The notes: generated by a model from the letters alone, not told the origin. 64,000 nt of DNA from Planococcus kocurii (GCF_001465835.2 NZ_CP013661.2:1790501-1854500); one strand, 5' to 3'; numbered from the stretch's first letter, positions 1-8,548 are shown. A program made the numbers and translations.

Positions 1-519
1 GGAGCGGTTCCAGTAGAGCAGCGCTTCCATTTTGATATGGATACGATAAAAACTTTTGGTTCGATGGACATTGAATCGTTCGCGGTGTCGCACGATGCGG
101 CAGACCCCATGTTTTATGTCTTTCATGCAAACGGCCGGAAGCTGTCGTTGATTACAGACACAGGTTATGTCAGCGACCGGATGAAAGGTGTTATTCAAGC
201 GTCGGATTCGTATGTGTTTGAAAGCAATCACGATGTTGGAATGTTGCAGATGGGGCGTTATCCATGGTCGATTAAGCGTCGAATTTTAAGCGATGTCGGT
301 CACGTGTCCAATGAAGATGCAGCGGTCGCGATGAGCGAAGTACTTGCTGAAAAACCGACGCGTATTTATCTTTCGCATTTGAGTAAGGATAATAATATGA
401 AGGATTTGGCGCGCATGAGTGTTGAACAAACTTTGCAGTCGAAAGGGATTATTACGGGCGAATACGTGAATTTGTTTGATACCGATGCCAATATACCGAC
501 TAAGTTGATTGTTGTATAA
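1..519 (+). CDS. walJ: WalJ/YycJ metallo-beta-lactamase-fold hydrolase, C-terminal part
   Basis: The reading frame is open from base 1, so this is the 3' part (172 codons) of a gene that begins outside the window; the family is usually about 265 residues. Visible signatures are the metal-binding H-D motif in AVSHDAADP, the DTGYV segment, ESNHDVGML and the late histidine in YLSHLSKDN, all typical of the YycJ branch of the metallo-beta-lactamase fold. In Bacillales this gene closes the walRKHIJ operon for cell-wall homeostasis and is followed by an HtrA-type protease, as here. The protein is a cytoplasmic, probably nucleic-acid-directed hydrolase; its exact substrate is not shown by the sequence. 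The family call is sure, the role comes from relatives. Confidence 0.9.
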   Translation, partial: GAVPVEQRFHFDMDTIKTFGSMDIESFAVSHDAADPMFYVFHANGRKLSLITDTGYVSDRMKGVIQASDSYVFESNHDVGMLQMGRYPWSIKRRILSDVGHVSNEDAAVAMSEVLAEKPTRIYLSHLSKDNNMKDLARMSVEQTLQSKGIITGEYVNLFDTDANIPTKLIVV

Positions 520-537
520 GAGAAGAGCTGTTCAAAG

Positions 538-572
538 GTCATGAAAGTGACTTTCGGATGGCTTTTTTTGTT
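538..572 (+). terminator. Probable terminator after walJ
   Basis: The hairpin GAAAGT-G-ACTTTC, extended by GTCAT/ATGGC, is followed by a run of seven T. It lies about 20 bp after the walJ stop and separates it from htrA. Confidence 0.6.
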
Positions 573-597
573 GTACATTGAAATTTGTAAGCAAGCT

Positions 598-712
598 TTC
601 CGTTCCAGCGCTCGCTTTCCGCGGGTGCAGCCTCTGCCGCTTCCCTCGCTTTGCTCAGTAGTGGCTCCGGCTAGCACTATTCCCGCAGGAGTCGAGCGCT
701 TACACTCCAAGC
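598..712. repeat. Intergenic imperfect palindrome, REP-like
   Basis: The stretch is more GC-rich than its surroundings. Its ends are complementary: CGCTCGCTTTCCGCGGG on the left faces CCCGCAGGAGTCGAGCG on the right, with about 75 bases between. Blocks of this type (CTTTCCGCGGG...CCCGCAGGAGTC) recur in intergenic regions of many Bacillaceae and Planococcaceae genomes from general knowledge. A short open frame across it has no ribosome-binding site and was not called. Only one clear copy is visible in this window. Confidence 0.55.
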
Positions 713-856
713 AGCTAGAGGATGTTCTATAAACGATGAGTAGGGAGGAACCAAGTTTTCCGACTTGCTTTGGTCACGTGAAATTTTTAAACTGAAATGA
801 TAAAGGTCTTATAAATGGTTCAAGCGGGGTAAACAGATAGAGAAGATAGAGGAAGG

Positions 857-2068
857 ATGAGTGCGGTGGGTTATTACAATCAAACACCGAACGGTAGGCA
901 GAGACCTAGTCGTTTAGGTGCGTTTGCTGCAGGTTTAGGCGGAGTGGTAGTAGGTGCATTATTGGTATGGTTATTGTTTTATTCGATGCCGGAATTGAGA
1001 CCGGATAGTAGTAGTGAGACACAGATTGTTCAGCAGGAAGCGGAAGGGCGTTCAGAAGCGGTTTCGGTTGATATTACGACTGATGTGACAGAAGCGGTTG
1101 AGATAGCAGCGGATGCGGTAGTGGGCGTTACCAATTTGCAATCGGCTGGAGATTTTTGGTCTCAAGCACCTCAACAAGAGCAAGCTGTTGGAACAGGCTC
1201 TGGTGTCATTTATAAAAATGATAACGGCAAAGCATATGTTGTGACGAACCATCATGTAATCGATGGTGCGACGGGAGTAGAAGTCACTTTGTCAGACGGT
1301 TCTAAAGTCGAGGCGACAGTAGTGGGTAGCGATATTTGGACGGACCTTGCTGTTCTGGAAATGGATGGAGCGAAGGTACAGGCGGTTGCTCAATTTGGAG
1401 ATTCGGATGCGTTGAAACAAGGCGAGGCGGTTATCGCGATTGGTAATCCATTAGGACTCGATTTTTCAGGATCGGTGACAACAGGTGTCGTTTCAGGAAA
1501 AGATCGTGCGGTTCCAGTGGATTTGAACGGTGATGGACAAGAAGACTGGCAGGCAGAAGTACTTCAAACAGACGCTGCGATTAATCCGGGGAATAGCGGC
1601 GGTGCGTTGGTTAATCTGGCTGGACAGTTGATCGGCATCAATTCAATGAAAATCGCAACATCATCAGTAGAAGGAATCGGCTTTTCCATTCCAATCAATT
1701 CAGCGATACCGGTTATTAATTCGCTCGAAGAGAAAGGCGAGATGATTCGGCCATCAATGGGTGTTACGTTGCTTGATTTAGCTCAAGTGCCTCAAGTCTA
1801 TCGTCAAGAGACATTAAAGCTTCCTGAAGACGTCACAGAGGGCGTTGTGGTGAATTCTGTAGTAGAAGGCTCTGCAGCAGAAGCTGCCGGCATGGAACAG
1901 TTTGATGTCATTGTGGAGATGGACGGAGTTGCCATAGCAGATATCATTGAGCTGCGTCAGCATTTGTATAATGAAAAGAAAATCGGAGATCTATTGAAAG
2001 TTAGCGCTTATCGCAACGGAGAACTGATGGAATTTGAATTAGAGCTTGTGGATAATTCAGCATTGTAA
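857..2068 (+). CDS. HtrA/DegP-type membrane-anchored serine protease
   Basis: 403-residue trypsin-like protease of the HtrA family, equivalent in position to YycK/HtrC of Bacillus. Residues 1-20 are cytoplasmic, about 24-43 form one transmembrane anchor, and the rest lies outside the cell. The catalytic triad is visible: H133 in TNHHVID, D163 in WTDLAVL and S247 in NPGNSGGAL. A C-terminal PDZ domain covers about residues 300-395. It degrades or refolds damaged exported proteins. The start is set by GAGGAAGG just upstream of ATG. It follows walJ, the conserved order, but a terminator between them suggests its own promoter. Confidence 0.92.
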   Translation: MSAVGYYNQTPNGRQRPSRLGAFAAGLGGVVVGALLVWLLFYSMPELRPDSSSETQIVQQEAEGRSEAVSVDITTDVTEAVEIAADAVVGVTNLQSAGDFWSQAPQQEQAVGTGSGVIYKNDNGKAYVVTNHHVIDGATGVEVTLSDGSKVEATVVGSDIWTDLAVLEMDGAKVQAVAQFGDSDALKQGEAVIAIGNPLGLDFSGSVTTGVVSGKDRAVPVDLNGDGQEDWQAEVLQTDAAINPGNSGGALVNLAGQLIGINSMKIATSSVEGIGFSIPINSAIPVINSLEEKGEMIRPSMGVTLLDLAQVPQVYRQETLKLPEDVTEGVVVNSVVEGSAAEAAGMEQFDVIVEMDGVAIADIIELRQHLYNEKKIGDLLKVSAYRNGELMEFELELVDNSAL

Positions 2069-2073
2069 AATAG

Positions 2074-2105
2074 AAAACCTGCATAGAAGCTTCTATGCAG
2101 GTTTT
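2074..2105 (+). terminator. Terminator of htrA
   Basis: A perfect 16-bp palindrome, AAAACCTGCATAGAAG and its complement, starts 5 bp after the htrA stop. It ends in TTTT and could act in both directions. Confidence 0.85.
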
Positions 2106-2107
2106 AG

Positions 2108-2150
2108 ACTGTAGACAAACTCGATTGATTCGAGGGGTCTGCAGTTTTTT
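2108..2150 (+). terminator. Second, backup terminator
   Basis: CTGTAGAC...ACTCGA-TTGA-TTCGAG...GTCTGCAG followed by TTTTTT. The stem is imperfect. It directly follows the first hairpin and lies before the convergent dehydrogenase gene. Confidence 0.6.
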
Positions 2151-2250
2151 GTGGAAATCCATCGCTCCGGTCGCTTTGGGGTAGGCGCCTTCGCTAGTGA
2201 AAGGTTCTTTTTAAGATAGGAAAATTGTTTTTTTTGCATCCTGAATTTGT

Positions 2251-3000
2251 TTATTTTAAGGAATAGCCACCGTCTACGACTATTTCCGCACCGTTTACAT
2301 AAGATGCTTTGTCTGAAGCTAAGAACAAAACAACTTCTGCAATCTCACTGGGTTTCCCGTAACTTCCTCTAGGGTGTCCTTTAGATTGCTTTTCATAATT
2401 CTCTTTTCCACCATATGCGTTAATGGATAAATCGGTTTCTGTAGGGCCAGGAGATATGCAATTGACGCGGATTCCCAGATTAGCAAAGCGAAGTGCCGTG
2501 CTTTGAGTCATCGCGACAACGGCTGCTTTTGTTCCACTATAAGCGGGTAGCATCGGATTAACCTTGTCGTTTCCAAGAATCGCGGCATTGTTAATAATGA
2601 CTCCACTTCGTTGCTTACTCATCACAAGTAAAGAATATTTCATGTAGAGGAAGATAGCCGTTTGATTGACAGCGATTAAGTAATTCCAGTCATCTAGCTT
2701 TACTCGAGACAAAGGCCCCATTCCTGTAGATAGAATGCCCGCATTGTTGAATAGAATATCAATAGGGTGTTCGTTAGTTTCAAGTGTTTTAAAAAAGTTT
2801 TCGATTTCATCTACGTTTTCGTTATGCACTTCGTAAAATTGAGCACTGCCGTTGCAGTCACTTTCTACTTGAGAGCCTTTGTCGCGATCTCTTCCGGTAA
2901 AATGAACAGTAGCCCCTTCTTTACAAAAGAAATAGACGACTTCCTTACCAATTCCATCCGTTCCACCGTTAACAATTACTACTTTGTTTTCGAACATCAT
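2251..3000 (-). CDS. Short-chain dehydrogenase/reductase (SDR)
   Basis: 249-residue classical SDR oxidoreductase. From the chosen start it shows the nucleotide-binding loop NGGTDGIGKE, the NNAG motif (FNNAGILS), the catalytic Tyr-Lys in YSGTKAA, and the ending ASYVNGAEIVVDGGYSLK typical of the FabG-like group. An in-frame extension to 3114 exists, but the ATG at 3000 (a second ATG follows at once) has the Shine-Dalgarno sequence GGAGGAGATCTC, so I prefer it. Substrate is unknown. The gene stands alone, facing htrA, and interrupts the usual htrA-CxxH-rlmH order. Confidence 0.85.
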   Translation of the reverse strand: MMFENKVVIVNGGTDGIGKEVVYFFCKEGATVHFTGRDRDKGSQVESDCNGSAQFYEVHNENVDEIENFFKTLETNEHPIDILFNNAGILSTGMGPLSRVKLDDWNYLIAVNQTAIFLYMKYSLLVMSKQRSGVIINNAAILGNDKVNPMLPAYSGTKAAVVAMTQSTALRFANLGIRVNCISPGPTETDLSINAYGGKENYEKQSKGHPRGSYGKPSEIAEVVLFLASDKASYVNGAEIVVDGGYSLK

Positions 3001-3225
3001 GAGATCTCCTCCAAATGTAATAGTAAAGTGATAGATATGTGAAATCAGTATATAACATTCGTATAGGCAAAGGAAATCTGAGTATAAGCTATTTAAGGAA
3101 GACATGAACTTCATCTTGATTGGGAAGGATTTAATCTATGAATGTTTTTTTTATTGTCTTGAACAAATACTATTCAAATATCAAGATTTTAGAATGTAAG
3201 AAGCGGAAGAGAAGTTAGAATAATA

Positions 3226-3606
3226 TGTGGATAACTTTTTGCGTGTTAAATTATTATTAACAATCCACAGGCCAACAAAAGCTTCGCTATTCGTAACTCT
3301 TTGCTTCTGTTAAAATAGATTGTGGATAAAAGGAACAAAATGTGTATAACTGTGTGGAATATTCGGAATTTAAAAGGAGTGAAAAAAATGGAGATTAAAT
3401 GCTGTAAAACCCATGTAGAGCATGCCTTAGACAAGTTTGTAGCTGAAGTGAAAAGCTACCCCATACTTACAGAATTATCAGAAATAGAAAAGTTATCCAC
3501 AGTATGCGATTACTGTGAAGAGGCTGCAACGTATCTTGTGGCGAACGAATGATCTGGCACAAGATGTAGAAAAACCTGTGGATATGTGCATAACATATGT
3601 GCATAA
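3226..3606. promoter_or_regulatory. DnaA-box cluster flanking the CxxH gene
   Basis: Perfect DnaA boxes (TTATCCACA or complement) stand at 3226-3234, 3321-3329 and 3493-3501. One- or two-mismatch copies lie at 3261-3269, 3341-3349, 3577-3585, 3585-3593 and 3598-3606, the last two as a direct repeat of TATGTGCATAAC. Eight box-like sites in 380 bp is far above chance. DnaA binding near yydA (rlmH) is known in Bacillus subtilis, so this is probably a conserved DnaA-binding region, regulatory or DnaA-titrating, not an origin itself. Confidence 0.75.
3388..3552 (+). CDS. CxxH/CxxC mini-protein (YyzF-like)
   Basis: 54-residue protein MEIKCCKTHVEHALDKF... with CCKTH near the N-terminus and CDYCEEAATYLV near the C-terminus. 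These two cysteine pairs, with the histidine, would bind one zinc ion. It matches the small CxxH/CxxC family found just upstream of rlmH in Bacillales. The start is set by AAAGGAGTG eight bases before ATG; the longer upstream frame lacks a ribosome site. A perfect DnaA box lies inside the gene at 3493-3501. Function unknown. Confidence 0.85.
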   Translation: MEIKCCKTHVEHALDKFVAEVKSYPILTELSEIEKLSTVCDYCEEAATYLVANE

Positions 3607-3641
3607 CTTGTTTGTAAATTTAATGTAAAGGGGGATAAGAT

Positions 3642-4121
3642 GTGAATATCTCAATTATCAGTGTAGGAAAGTTGAAAGAAAAATATTTGAAATCAGGTAT
3701 TGAAGAGTATATAAAAAGACTGGGAAGCTATTCAAAAATAAATGAAATCGAAGTAGCAGACGAAAAAGCACCAGAGCAGTTGAGTGATGCAGACATGGAA
3801 ATCGTCAAAAAGAAAGAAGCCGACCGAATTTTGGCGAAAATTTCCGCTGACGCGTACGTCATTGCCTTAGCGATCGACGGCAAAATGAAAACCTCGGAGC
3901 AGCTCGCAAAAGATATCGAGTCGTTAATGACTTACGGCCGCAGCAAAATTGTCTTTGTGATTGGCGGATCGCTCGGGTTACATGACGAAGTGTTAAAGCG
4001 GGCTGATGAAAAGTTGTCGTTTTCGAAGATGACGTTTCCTCATCAATTGATGAAGTTGATATTGGTGGAGCAGGTTTATCGGGCGTTTCGGATTATGAAG
4101 GGGGAACCGTACCATAAGTAA
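3642..4121 (+). CDS. rlmH: 23S rRNA (pseudouridine-1915-N3)-methyltransferase RlmH
   Basis: 159-residue SPOUT methyltransferase that methylates pseudouridine 1915 of 23S rRNA in the 70S ribosome. It starts at GTG with GGGGGATAAG upstream. The SAM-binding loop [12 protein letters not shown], the [25 protein letters not shown] segment in two parts, and the terminal KGEPYHK are diagnostic. The protein is complete. Its last codons form the integration site of the adjacent cassette, as orfX does for SCCmec in staphylococci. The cassette restores the reading frame and stop, so function should be kept. Confidence 0.97.
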   Translation: MNISIISVGKLKEKYLKSGIEEYIKRLGSYSKINEIEVADEKAPEQLSDADMEIVKKKEADRILAKISADAYVIALAIDGKMKTSEQLAKDIESLMTYGRSKIVFVIGGSLGLHDEVLKRADEKLSFSKMTFPHQLMKLILVEQVYRAFRIMKGEPYHK

Positions 4122-5765
4122 GGGTAAAATAAAAAGGGGCCATAATTGGGTCCCTTGTTTATATTTACTAGTAGTCTGATACTGAGTAATCTGCTGATGA
4201 CGATCAGGATACAGTCTATTAAGTAATTCATAAGTGTAATTTTGTTCTTCCATGTTAAAGTCAAAATGAAGATTTATCTTCGTAATTTGACACGTACTGC
4301 CTCGCGGCATATCACCAGTGACTTGGATGTCTTTAATAATGAGACGTATCAATGATTTTTGATCTTCTGACTCTGCTTGAGCTAACACTTCTTGGAAATT
4401 TGTTATCAGCATATAAAGTGCTTCAGAATCGACAGGTGATGTATCAGCTATCGATAGCTGACTCTCAAGATTAAGTAAATTACCTTGAATCTGTTCTTTT
4501 TCCATTTCCAAATGCTTTATCTTTGGGAACAACGAAGAAAGAGTAGGTTCTTTTGCGAGTACATCGAGTAAGTTGTCAATTTTTTTGTGAAGTTGTTTTT
4601 GACTGGTTTCTAAAGCCTTCTTTTCTAAAAGAATAGGCTTTAGTGCATTTGCTCTTTGCAGGTTCACCTGTTGAATAACATCTTTCAAGATGATAGGGGA
4701 AGATACCAAGCTTGATATTAGTTCTAGAGTCTTTGTTTCTGCATAGTCAGCTCTAGTAGAGTATGGGAGACAAGCAGCGCGACCTTTATTTTTATATTGG
4801 CCACATACATAATAGCGATATGAATTTGAACTTTGCGGGACCATCCCGTGACCACAGGAAGGACATTTTAACAGGTTACTTAAAAGATAAGGGCTTTTCG
4901 ATTTGGCAGGCTTACATGTACGGGTTTTACGAATGCTCTGCACGCTGTTCCATTGATCTTCAGAAATAATAGCCTCGTGTATTCCATCAGTAAGAAGAAT
5001 TTCAAAACCTTTTCCTTGTCTCCTCTTTTCACTCCAGTTCTCATATTTATTGAAAGAGATTTTACCAATATAGCGAGGATTGTCAAGTATCTGCTTGACT
5101 CCATTTACAGAAAATAAACAACCTCTTTTTGTCTTGTATCCTTTGGCATTTAATCTGTTACTAATTGCTTTATACCCCAATCCATCTTCTGCCAACTGGA
5201 ATATATCCCTTACAATCACTGCTTCTTCTTCGCAAATGACAAGCTCTTTGTTGATGCTCACATACCCTAAGCAAGCGCCTCCATTGGTTTTACCTTCTTT
5301 AGCCCTTTGAGTCATTCCGAACTTTACTCTTTCAGCGATGGTTTTTCGTTCCATTTCAGCCAATGATCCCATGAATTGAAACATTAGAGCACCTATTGGG
5401 GTAGTGGTGTCAAAGTTTTCTTGAAGAATTATGAGTTTCACATTATGTTTTTCGAGCTCATCGCTTATTTCTAAAGCATCGCGGAGACTTCGCGTTAGCC
5501 TATCCAATTTGTAGACTAAAAGGGTATCGAATTTTCCTTGCTTCGCATCACTCATCATTTTAAGCATTGCAGGACGCTTCTCGATGCTCTTTCCACTGAT
5601 TCCGTTGTCAATGTATTCTTCTACTATTTCTATGTTTAAATGAGCTGCATGAGCCTTTAAAGCACTTATCTGTGCTTCTATACTGAAGCCTTCACGCGCT
5701 TGTTCATCAGTACTTACTCTTACATATATCGCTGCACTATTGGTATCTCTATTCTTCATATCCAT
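3993..5765 (-). CDS. Large serine recombinase (Ccr-like) of the cassette
   Basis: 590-residue site-specific recombinase presumed to integrate and excise the cassette. Domains: resolvase-type catalytic domain about 12-160 with nucleophile S18 in YVRVSTDEQ and the YKLDRLTRS motif; recombinase domain about 165-285; zinc ribbon with C301, C304, C321, C332; coiled coil about 375-440. No ccrA/ccrB pair is present; it resembles single phage-type large serine integrases or distant Ccr proteins. The frame crosses the att core: residues 552-590 are read from the antisense strand of rlmH. In the circular form the frame would continue IWLTITLDRVNK-stop, giving about 563 residues. Seven bases separate it from the XRE gene upstream, so both form an operon. 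Confidence 0.9.
   Translation of the reverse strand: MDMKNRDTNSAAIYVRVSTDEQAREGFSIEAQISALKAHAAHLNIEIVEEYIDNGISGKSIEKRPAMLKMMSDAKQGKFDTLLVYKLDRLTRSLRDALEISDELEKHNVKLIILQENFDTTTPIGALMFQFMGSLAEMERKTIAERVKFGMTQRAKEGKTNGGACLGYVSINKELVICEEEAVIVRDIFQLAEDGLGYKAISNRLNAKGYKTKRGCLFSVNGVKQILDNPRYIGKISFNKYENWSEKRRQGKGFEILLTDGIHEAIISEDQWNSVQSIRKTRTCKPAKSKSPYLLSNLLKCPSCGHGMVPQSSNSYRYYVCGQYKNKGRAACLPYSTRADYAETKTLELISSLVSSPIILKDVIQQVNLQRANALKPILLEKKALETSQKQLHKKIDNLLDVLAKEPTLSSLFPKIKHLEMEKEQIQGNLLNLESQLSIADTSPVDSEALYMLITNFQEVLAQAESEDQKSLIRLIIKDIQVTGDMPRGSTCQITKINLHFDFNMEEQNYTYELLNRLYPDRHQQITQYQTTSKYKQGTQLWPLFILPLLMVRFPLHNPKRPINLLHQYQLHQLMRKRHLRKRQLFISPL
4104..4121 (+). other. attL at the 3' end of rlmH
   Basis: GAACCGTACCATAAGTAA encodes EPYHK-stop of RlmH and shares its last nine bases, CATAAGTAA, with the right boundary. 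It corresponds in place to the SCC attachment site of staphylococci. Just inside lies AGGGTAAA, inverted at the other end of the cassette. Confidence 0.85.
4131..4163 (+). terminator. Possible terminator after rlmH, inside the cassette
   Basis: AAGGGGCC-ATAATTG-GGTCCCTT can form a stem, followed by the weakly T-rich TGTTTATATTT. It would end rlmH transcription before it runs against the recombinase. The T-run is poor, so confidence is low. Confidence 0.35.
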
Positions 5766-5772
5766 CCTCCTC

Positions 5773-6441
5773 TCATATTCGATTTTTCTCTAGGTTAGTG
5801 ATAAGTAAATCTTTGAAGTCCTCAGAGAATAGTTGTGAATTTTTATAATTCAGTTCCACGTATCTCTTATATACATCATTGTATGAGCCAATAGTCTCTT
5901 TAATAAACAGTGGTGTTTTACTTTCACTCACAGTATTAAGTAATTTAAATTCAAAGTTACTTCTTGCAAGTAACTGAATCATGGAGGCATCATCAATCCA
6001 ACTTTTAGAAATAAAATGTTCAATAAATCTCATAGTATTGCCCTCGAAAACTTGGTAGTATATAGCGCCTAACTTATATTTCTCCTCGTATTGCAAATCT
6101 TCTAAATCCACGTTTTCTTGAACCTCTGTTGTATTTTCGCTTTTCCCAAGATAAAAAGGCTTTGGATTCCCTATGTAATAATCATCGTCGAAGACTTCCA
6201 GAGGAACATTGAAAAACTTAGATAAATTATATATTGCTTTATAAGAAGGACTGACAATGACCCCTCGCTCTACAGATGATAGGGTTTGTGGTGTAACTTC
6301 AATCTCCCTTGCTAGTTCAGCAATGGTAATAACTTTGCCTTCCAATTCCCCTAATTTGTTTCTAAAAGAATTCACTCGCATCCCAATAGGCATAGAAGCT
6401 AACAACTTCAAATTTTCTCCTTCAATTAACATTTTCGTCAT
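5773..6441 (-). CDS. XRE-family helix-turn-helix regulator
   Basis: 222-residue DNA-binding protein. Residues about 20-85 form an XRE/Cro-type helix-turn-helix: VITIAELAREIEVTPQTLSSVERGVIVSPSY in two helices, then YKAIYNLSKFFNVPLEVFDDDYY. The C-terminal 130 residues are not recognised and may sense a signal or form dimers. It lies immediately upstream of the recombinase in the same operon and divergent from a small gene, so it probably controls excision and integration. Likely operators are the repeats at 6501-6526 between the divergent genes. Confidence 0.85.
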   Translation of the reverse strand: MTKMLIEGENLKLLASMPIGMRVNSFRNKLGELEGKVITIAELAREIEVTPQTLSSVERGVIVSPSYKAIYNLSKFFNVPLEVFDDDYYIGNPKPFYLGKSENTTEVQENVDLEDLQYEEKYKLGAIYYQVFEGNTMRFIEHFISKSWIDDASMIQLLARSNFEFKLLNTVSESKTPLFIKETIGSYNDVYKRYVELNYKNSQLFSEDFKDLLITNLEKNRI

Positions 6442-6500
6442 TATAAAAACTCCTCTCTTTACAATTAATCAATTACCTGATAGATTAAAAATAACATACG

Positions 6501-6526
6501 ACATTATAATTGTAAAACATTATAAT
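6501..6526. promoter_or_regulatory. Direct repeat in the XRE divergent promoter region
   Basis: ACATTATAAT occurs twice, at 6501-6510 and 6517-6526, separated by six bases. The second copy could also supply a -10 element, and a ribosome site for the small rightward gene follows at once. It is a candidate operator of the XRE protein; this is inference from position. Confidence 0.45.
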
Positions 6527-6541
6527 TTAGGAGGAAGAAAA

Positions 6542-6709
6542 ATGCATTCCCACAACTACGCTCATCAAAAGATTGATTATCAAAAGGGTCAATCAACCAG
6601 AGTCGTGCCAAATGTCTCTGAACATAATAATTTAAAAAAATCTTTTTTAATAGAAGTCGCCAAGCTTATCACCAAAAATTCTGAACGTAATTTAATAGAT
6701 TCGACTTAA
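6542..6709 (+). CDS. Small hypothetical protein, 55 residues
   Basis: The frame starts at ATG 6542 behind a strong Shine-Dalgarno sequence, TAGGAGGAAGAAAA, and is divergent from the XRE regulator. The product begins MHSHNYAHQKIDYQKGQ and ends in SERNLIDST. It is hydrophilic and basic, with a histidine-rich start, and has no signal peptide or membrane segment. Position opposite an XRE regulator beside a recombinase suggests an excisionase-like or regulatory role, but no family is recognised. The longer upstream frame overlaps the regulator and has no ribosome site. Confidence 0.6.
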   Translation: MHSHNYAHQKIDYQKGQSTRVVPNVSEHNNLKKSFLIEVAKLITKNSERNLIDST

Positions 6710-6852
6710 CTGTTTTTATAATTTATTGAATTTGAGAATAGAAACAGTAAGAAATTCCTTATTGTCTCCATTCTCTTAACCTAAGCTATTTAATAAATGA
6801 ATTAAAGAGAGTATTAGCTACAACGATGCATATTACTTGCCTCTTCATCTAT

Positions 6853-6897
6853 TCATCATAAACGAAATACCCCATCCCCCTTGTATGTTTATGATGA
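6853..6897. promoter_or_regulatory. Perfect 11-bp inverted repeat before the Rep-like gene
   Basis: TCATCATAAAC (6853-6863) and GTTTATGATGA (6887-6897) are exact complements around a 23-base loop that contains CCCCATCCCCC. It lies 72 bp before the Rep-like gene. It may be a replication-origin hairpin, a regulator site, or a terminator lacking a T-run; the first is attractive because Rep_trans-type proteins act on hairpins close to their gene. Confidence 0.45.
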
Positions 6898-6968
6898 GTT
6901 ATCTGTGCTTAAGGGGGGCTTTAATGTAAATATATTAAGGTCTACAACTAACTGTAGGAGTGCCTTGA

Positions 6969-7868
6969 ATGAAGCATAAAATGAGTGATAGTTGGAACAC
7001 ATCAATCAGTAAAAGGAGTAAAAAGAAAGAGTACGCCTCTCTTTTTGAGTTGCAAACGTCTTTTTTAGAAAGTCCTTGTGATGGAATTGTCTTTAGTAGT
7101 GATCACCTTTTAACAGATCAATTCTTGGAGTTGGCAAAGGAAGTGGCTACCTTCTCTTCTGCAGCAAGTCATAAGTCCACTGCTCATAGCGAGATTATAG
7201 GTTTTGGCGCGGTGAGTGTATGGCGTAAACGCAGATACAAAAATACTCGTATGTATCGGGTACGTATTAATCCTTCGATAGGTTGTATGAAACCAGAACA
7301 AATACTGAAATGGATTTTCTTCATATTTGGTCGCTTTGATGGAATCTACATACGCAATATTGATCTAAAAGTAGACATTGATCATCATACTTTTTCTAAG
7401 GTAGCCAAGACCTGCTGGGCTCCTAATTTTAGAAGCCGAGAGAAGAAATACAAGGGAACTATTTATTTTGGCTCATCTACAAGCAAAAGGCAGTTGGTGA
7501 TTTATGACAAGGAACAAGAGTTGATGAAGAAGAGAAAAATTCGCCTCGGTCATACTATGGTTCGTCTAGAAATGAGGTTGAAGTTTTACGAACAAAAGGA
7601 AATACCTTTAACCAGTTTCATGAATTTAGATTTTAAATCCCTTATTCCTTTTAAAGACGTAGTATTAATAGATTCTCCAAAAGAGGATTTTTTAAAGACT
7701 CTAAGAGGAAAGCAGTCATTAGGCTATATTGAAAACGATGTTTACCAAACAATGAAGGCTATTCCTAATTGTTCGAGACCCAGAATCATTAAAGAATTGA
7801 GTTTAAAGGGTAGAGTTGAGTTCATATCTGATATTTTCAATAAACAAATGACTAAGTGGGAGGCCTAG
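6969..7868 (+). CDS. Replication initiator-like protein (Rep_trans-like)
   Basis: 299-residue protein. The central part, GTIYFGSSTSKRQLVIYDKEQEL and the following RLEMRLKF, resembles the core of rolling-circle replication initiators and ICE relaxases of the Rep_trans family (tlyfGs...S...iYdK..E and R-E motifs). Y173-region tyrosines near IYDK would be candidates for the nicking residue, but I cannot fix which. No helicase domain is visible. Three bases separate it from the next gene, so the two are co-transcribed. In an integrative cassette it could allow replication of the excised circle. The family call is moderately sure. Confidence 0.6.
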   Translation: MKHKMSDSWNTSISKRSKKKEYASLFELQTSFLESPCDGIVFSSDHLLTDQFLELAKEVATFSSAASHKSTAHSEIIGFGAVSVWRKRRYKNTRMYRVRINPSIGCMKPEQILKWIFFIFGRFDGIYIRNIDLKVDIDHHTFSKVAKTCWAPNFRSREKKYKGTIYFGSSTSKRQLVIYDKEQELMKKRKIRLGHTMVRLEMRLKFYEQKEIPLTSFMNLDFKSLIPFKDVVLIDSPKEDFLKTLRGKQSLGYIENDVYQTMKAIPNCSRPRIIKELSLKGRVEFISDIFNKQMTKWEA

Positions 7869-7871
7869 AAC

Positions 7872-8438
7872 ATGGACATTGAACAGGCTAAGGAATTAAA
7901 CGAACAAAAACGAAACGAAATGCTTCTTAAGATTCTAGAAGAAGAATATGGAATAGATAGAGATAGAGTTACAGATTTTTTGTATAAAATGATCGAATCT
8001 ATGCCATTCGAATACTATGATAAGCGTGCTCTCAATAGCTTAAAACATGGAATGAATATGAAGACAATTCTTCCATGTAAATTGCAGAGATGTGTCCACA
8101 GTAAGTACTGTGTTATCCATCAAAGCGAGAATACTTCGCATATTGAAATAGGCTCTCCATGCAGATTGGAAATCGAACAATATCTTCAAATTACTGAAGG
8201 TCTTGATAGACAATATGCTAGTAGAGAATTTATGCCTAATACTGATGTCTTAGTCGATTATATAATGGCCACAGTTAAGAGTGATAGAAACAGACGCTTG
8301 ATTGCACTAGAAGGTGGATTTATGGAACGGCCAGGAGTATCGCGTTTAAATAACAAAGGACTATCTTTGGGTTATAGATATTGGGGCTCAACTCGTAGTA
8401 AGGTGAAAAAAGCAATTGACAAGCTCAACGTTGAATAG
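7872..8438 (+). CDS. Hypothetical protein with a four-cysteine motif
   Basis: 188-residue protein read directly after the Rep-like gene (3-bp gap). The N-terminal 65 residues are charged and helical. The middle part has ILPCKLQRCVHSKYCVIH and then GSPCRLE, giving cysteines spaced C-x5-C-x5-C-x17-C, suited to a zinc or iron-sulfur site. A basic C-terminus follows. Not recognised as a family I can name. The coupling suggests a role beside Rep, for example DNA recognition or loading at the origin. Confidence 0.6.
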   Translation: MDIEQAKELNEQKRNEMLLKILEEEYGIDRDRVTDFLYKMIESMPFEYYDKRALNSLKHGMNMKTILPCKLQRCVHSKYCVIHQSENTSHIEIGSPCRLEIEQYLQITEGLDRQYASREFMPNTDVLVDYIMATVKSDRNRRLIALEGGFMERPGVSRLNNKGLSLGYRYWGSTRSKVKKAIDKLNVE

Positions 8439-8548
8439 AGGGTTTATTTTTGTAATCTCTATAACATGCAAGTTAATTATGGAGTTATAGAGGTAAGACG
8501 GAGTTCGTAGTTATACTACAGTGGTATTACACAACTGCATAAGATAAA

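Noticed and set aside
366-710. Open frame on the minus strand opposite walJ and the intergenic repeat
   Set aside because: No ribosome site, overlaps walJ in antisense and the palindromic repeat; a shadow frame.
541-732. 63-codon frame across the intergenic palindrome
   Set aside because: Starts inside the walJ terminator and consists of the GC-rich repeat; no Shine-Dalgarno site.
3226-3606. A chromosomal origin of replication
   Set aside because: DnaA boxes are present but there is no dnaA/dnaN and no clear AT-rich unwinding element; a DnaA-binding cluster fits better.
4076-4264. Short minus-strand frame inside the recombinase/rlmH overlap
   Set aside because: Alternative frame of the recombinase gene; codes nothing recognisable.
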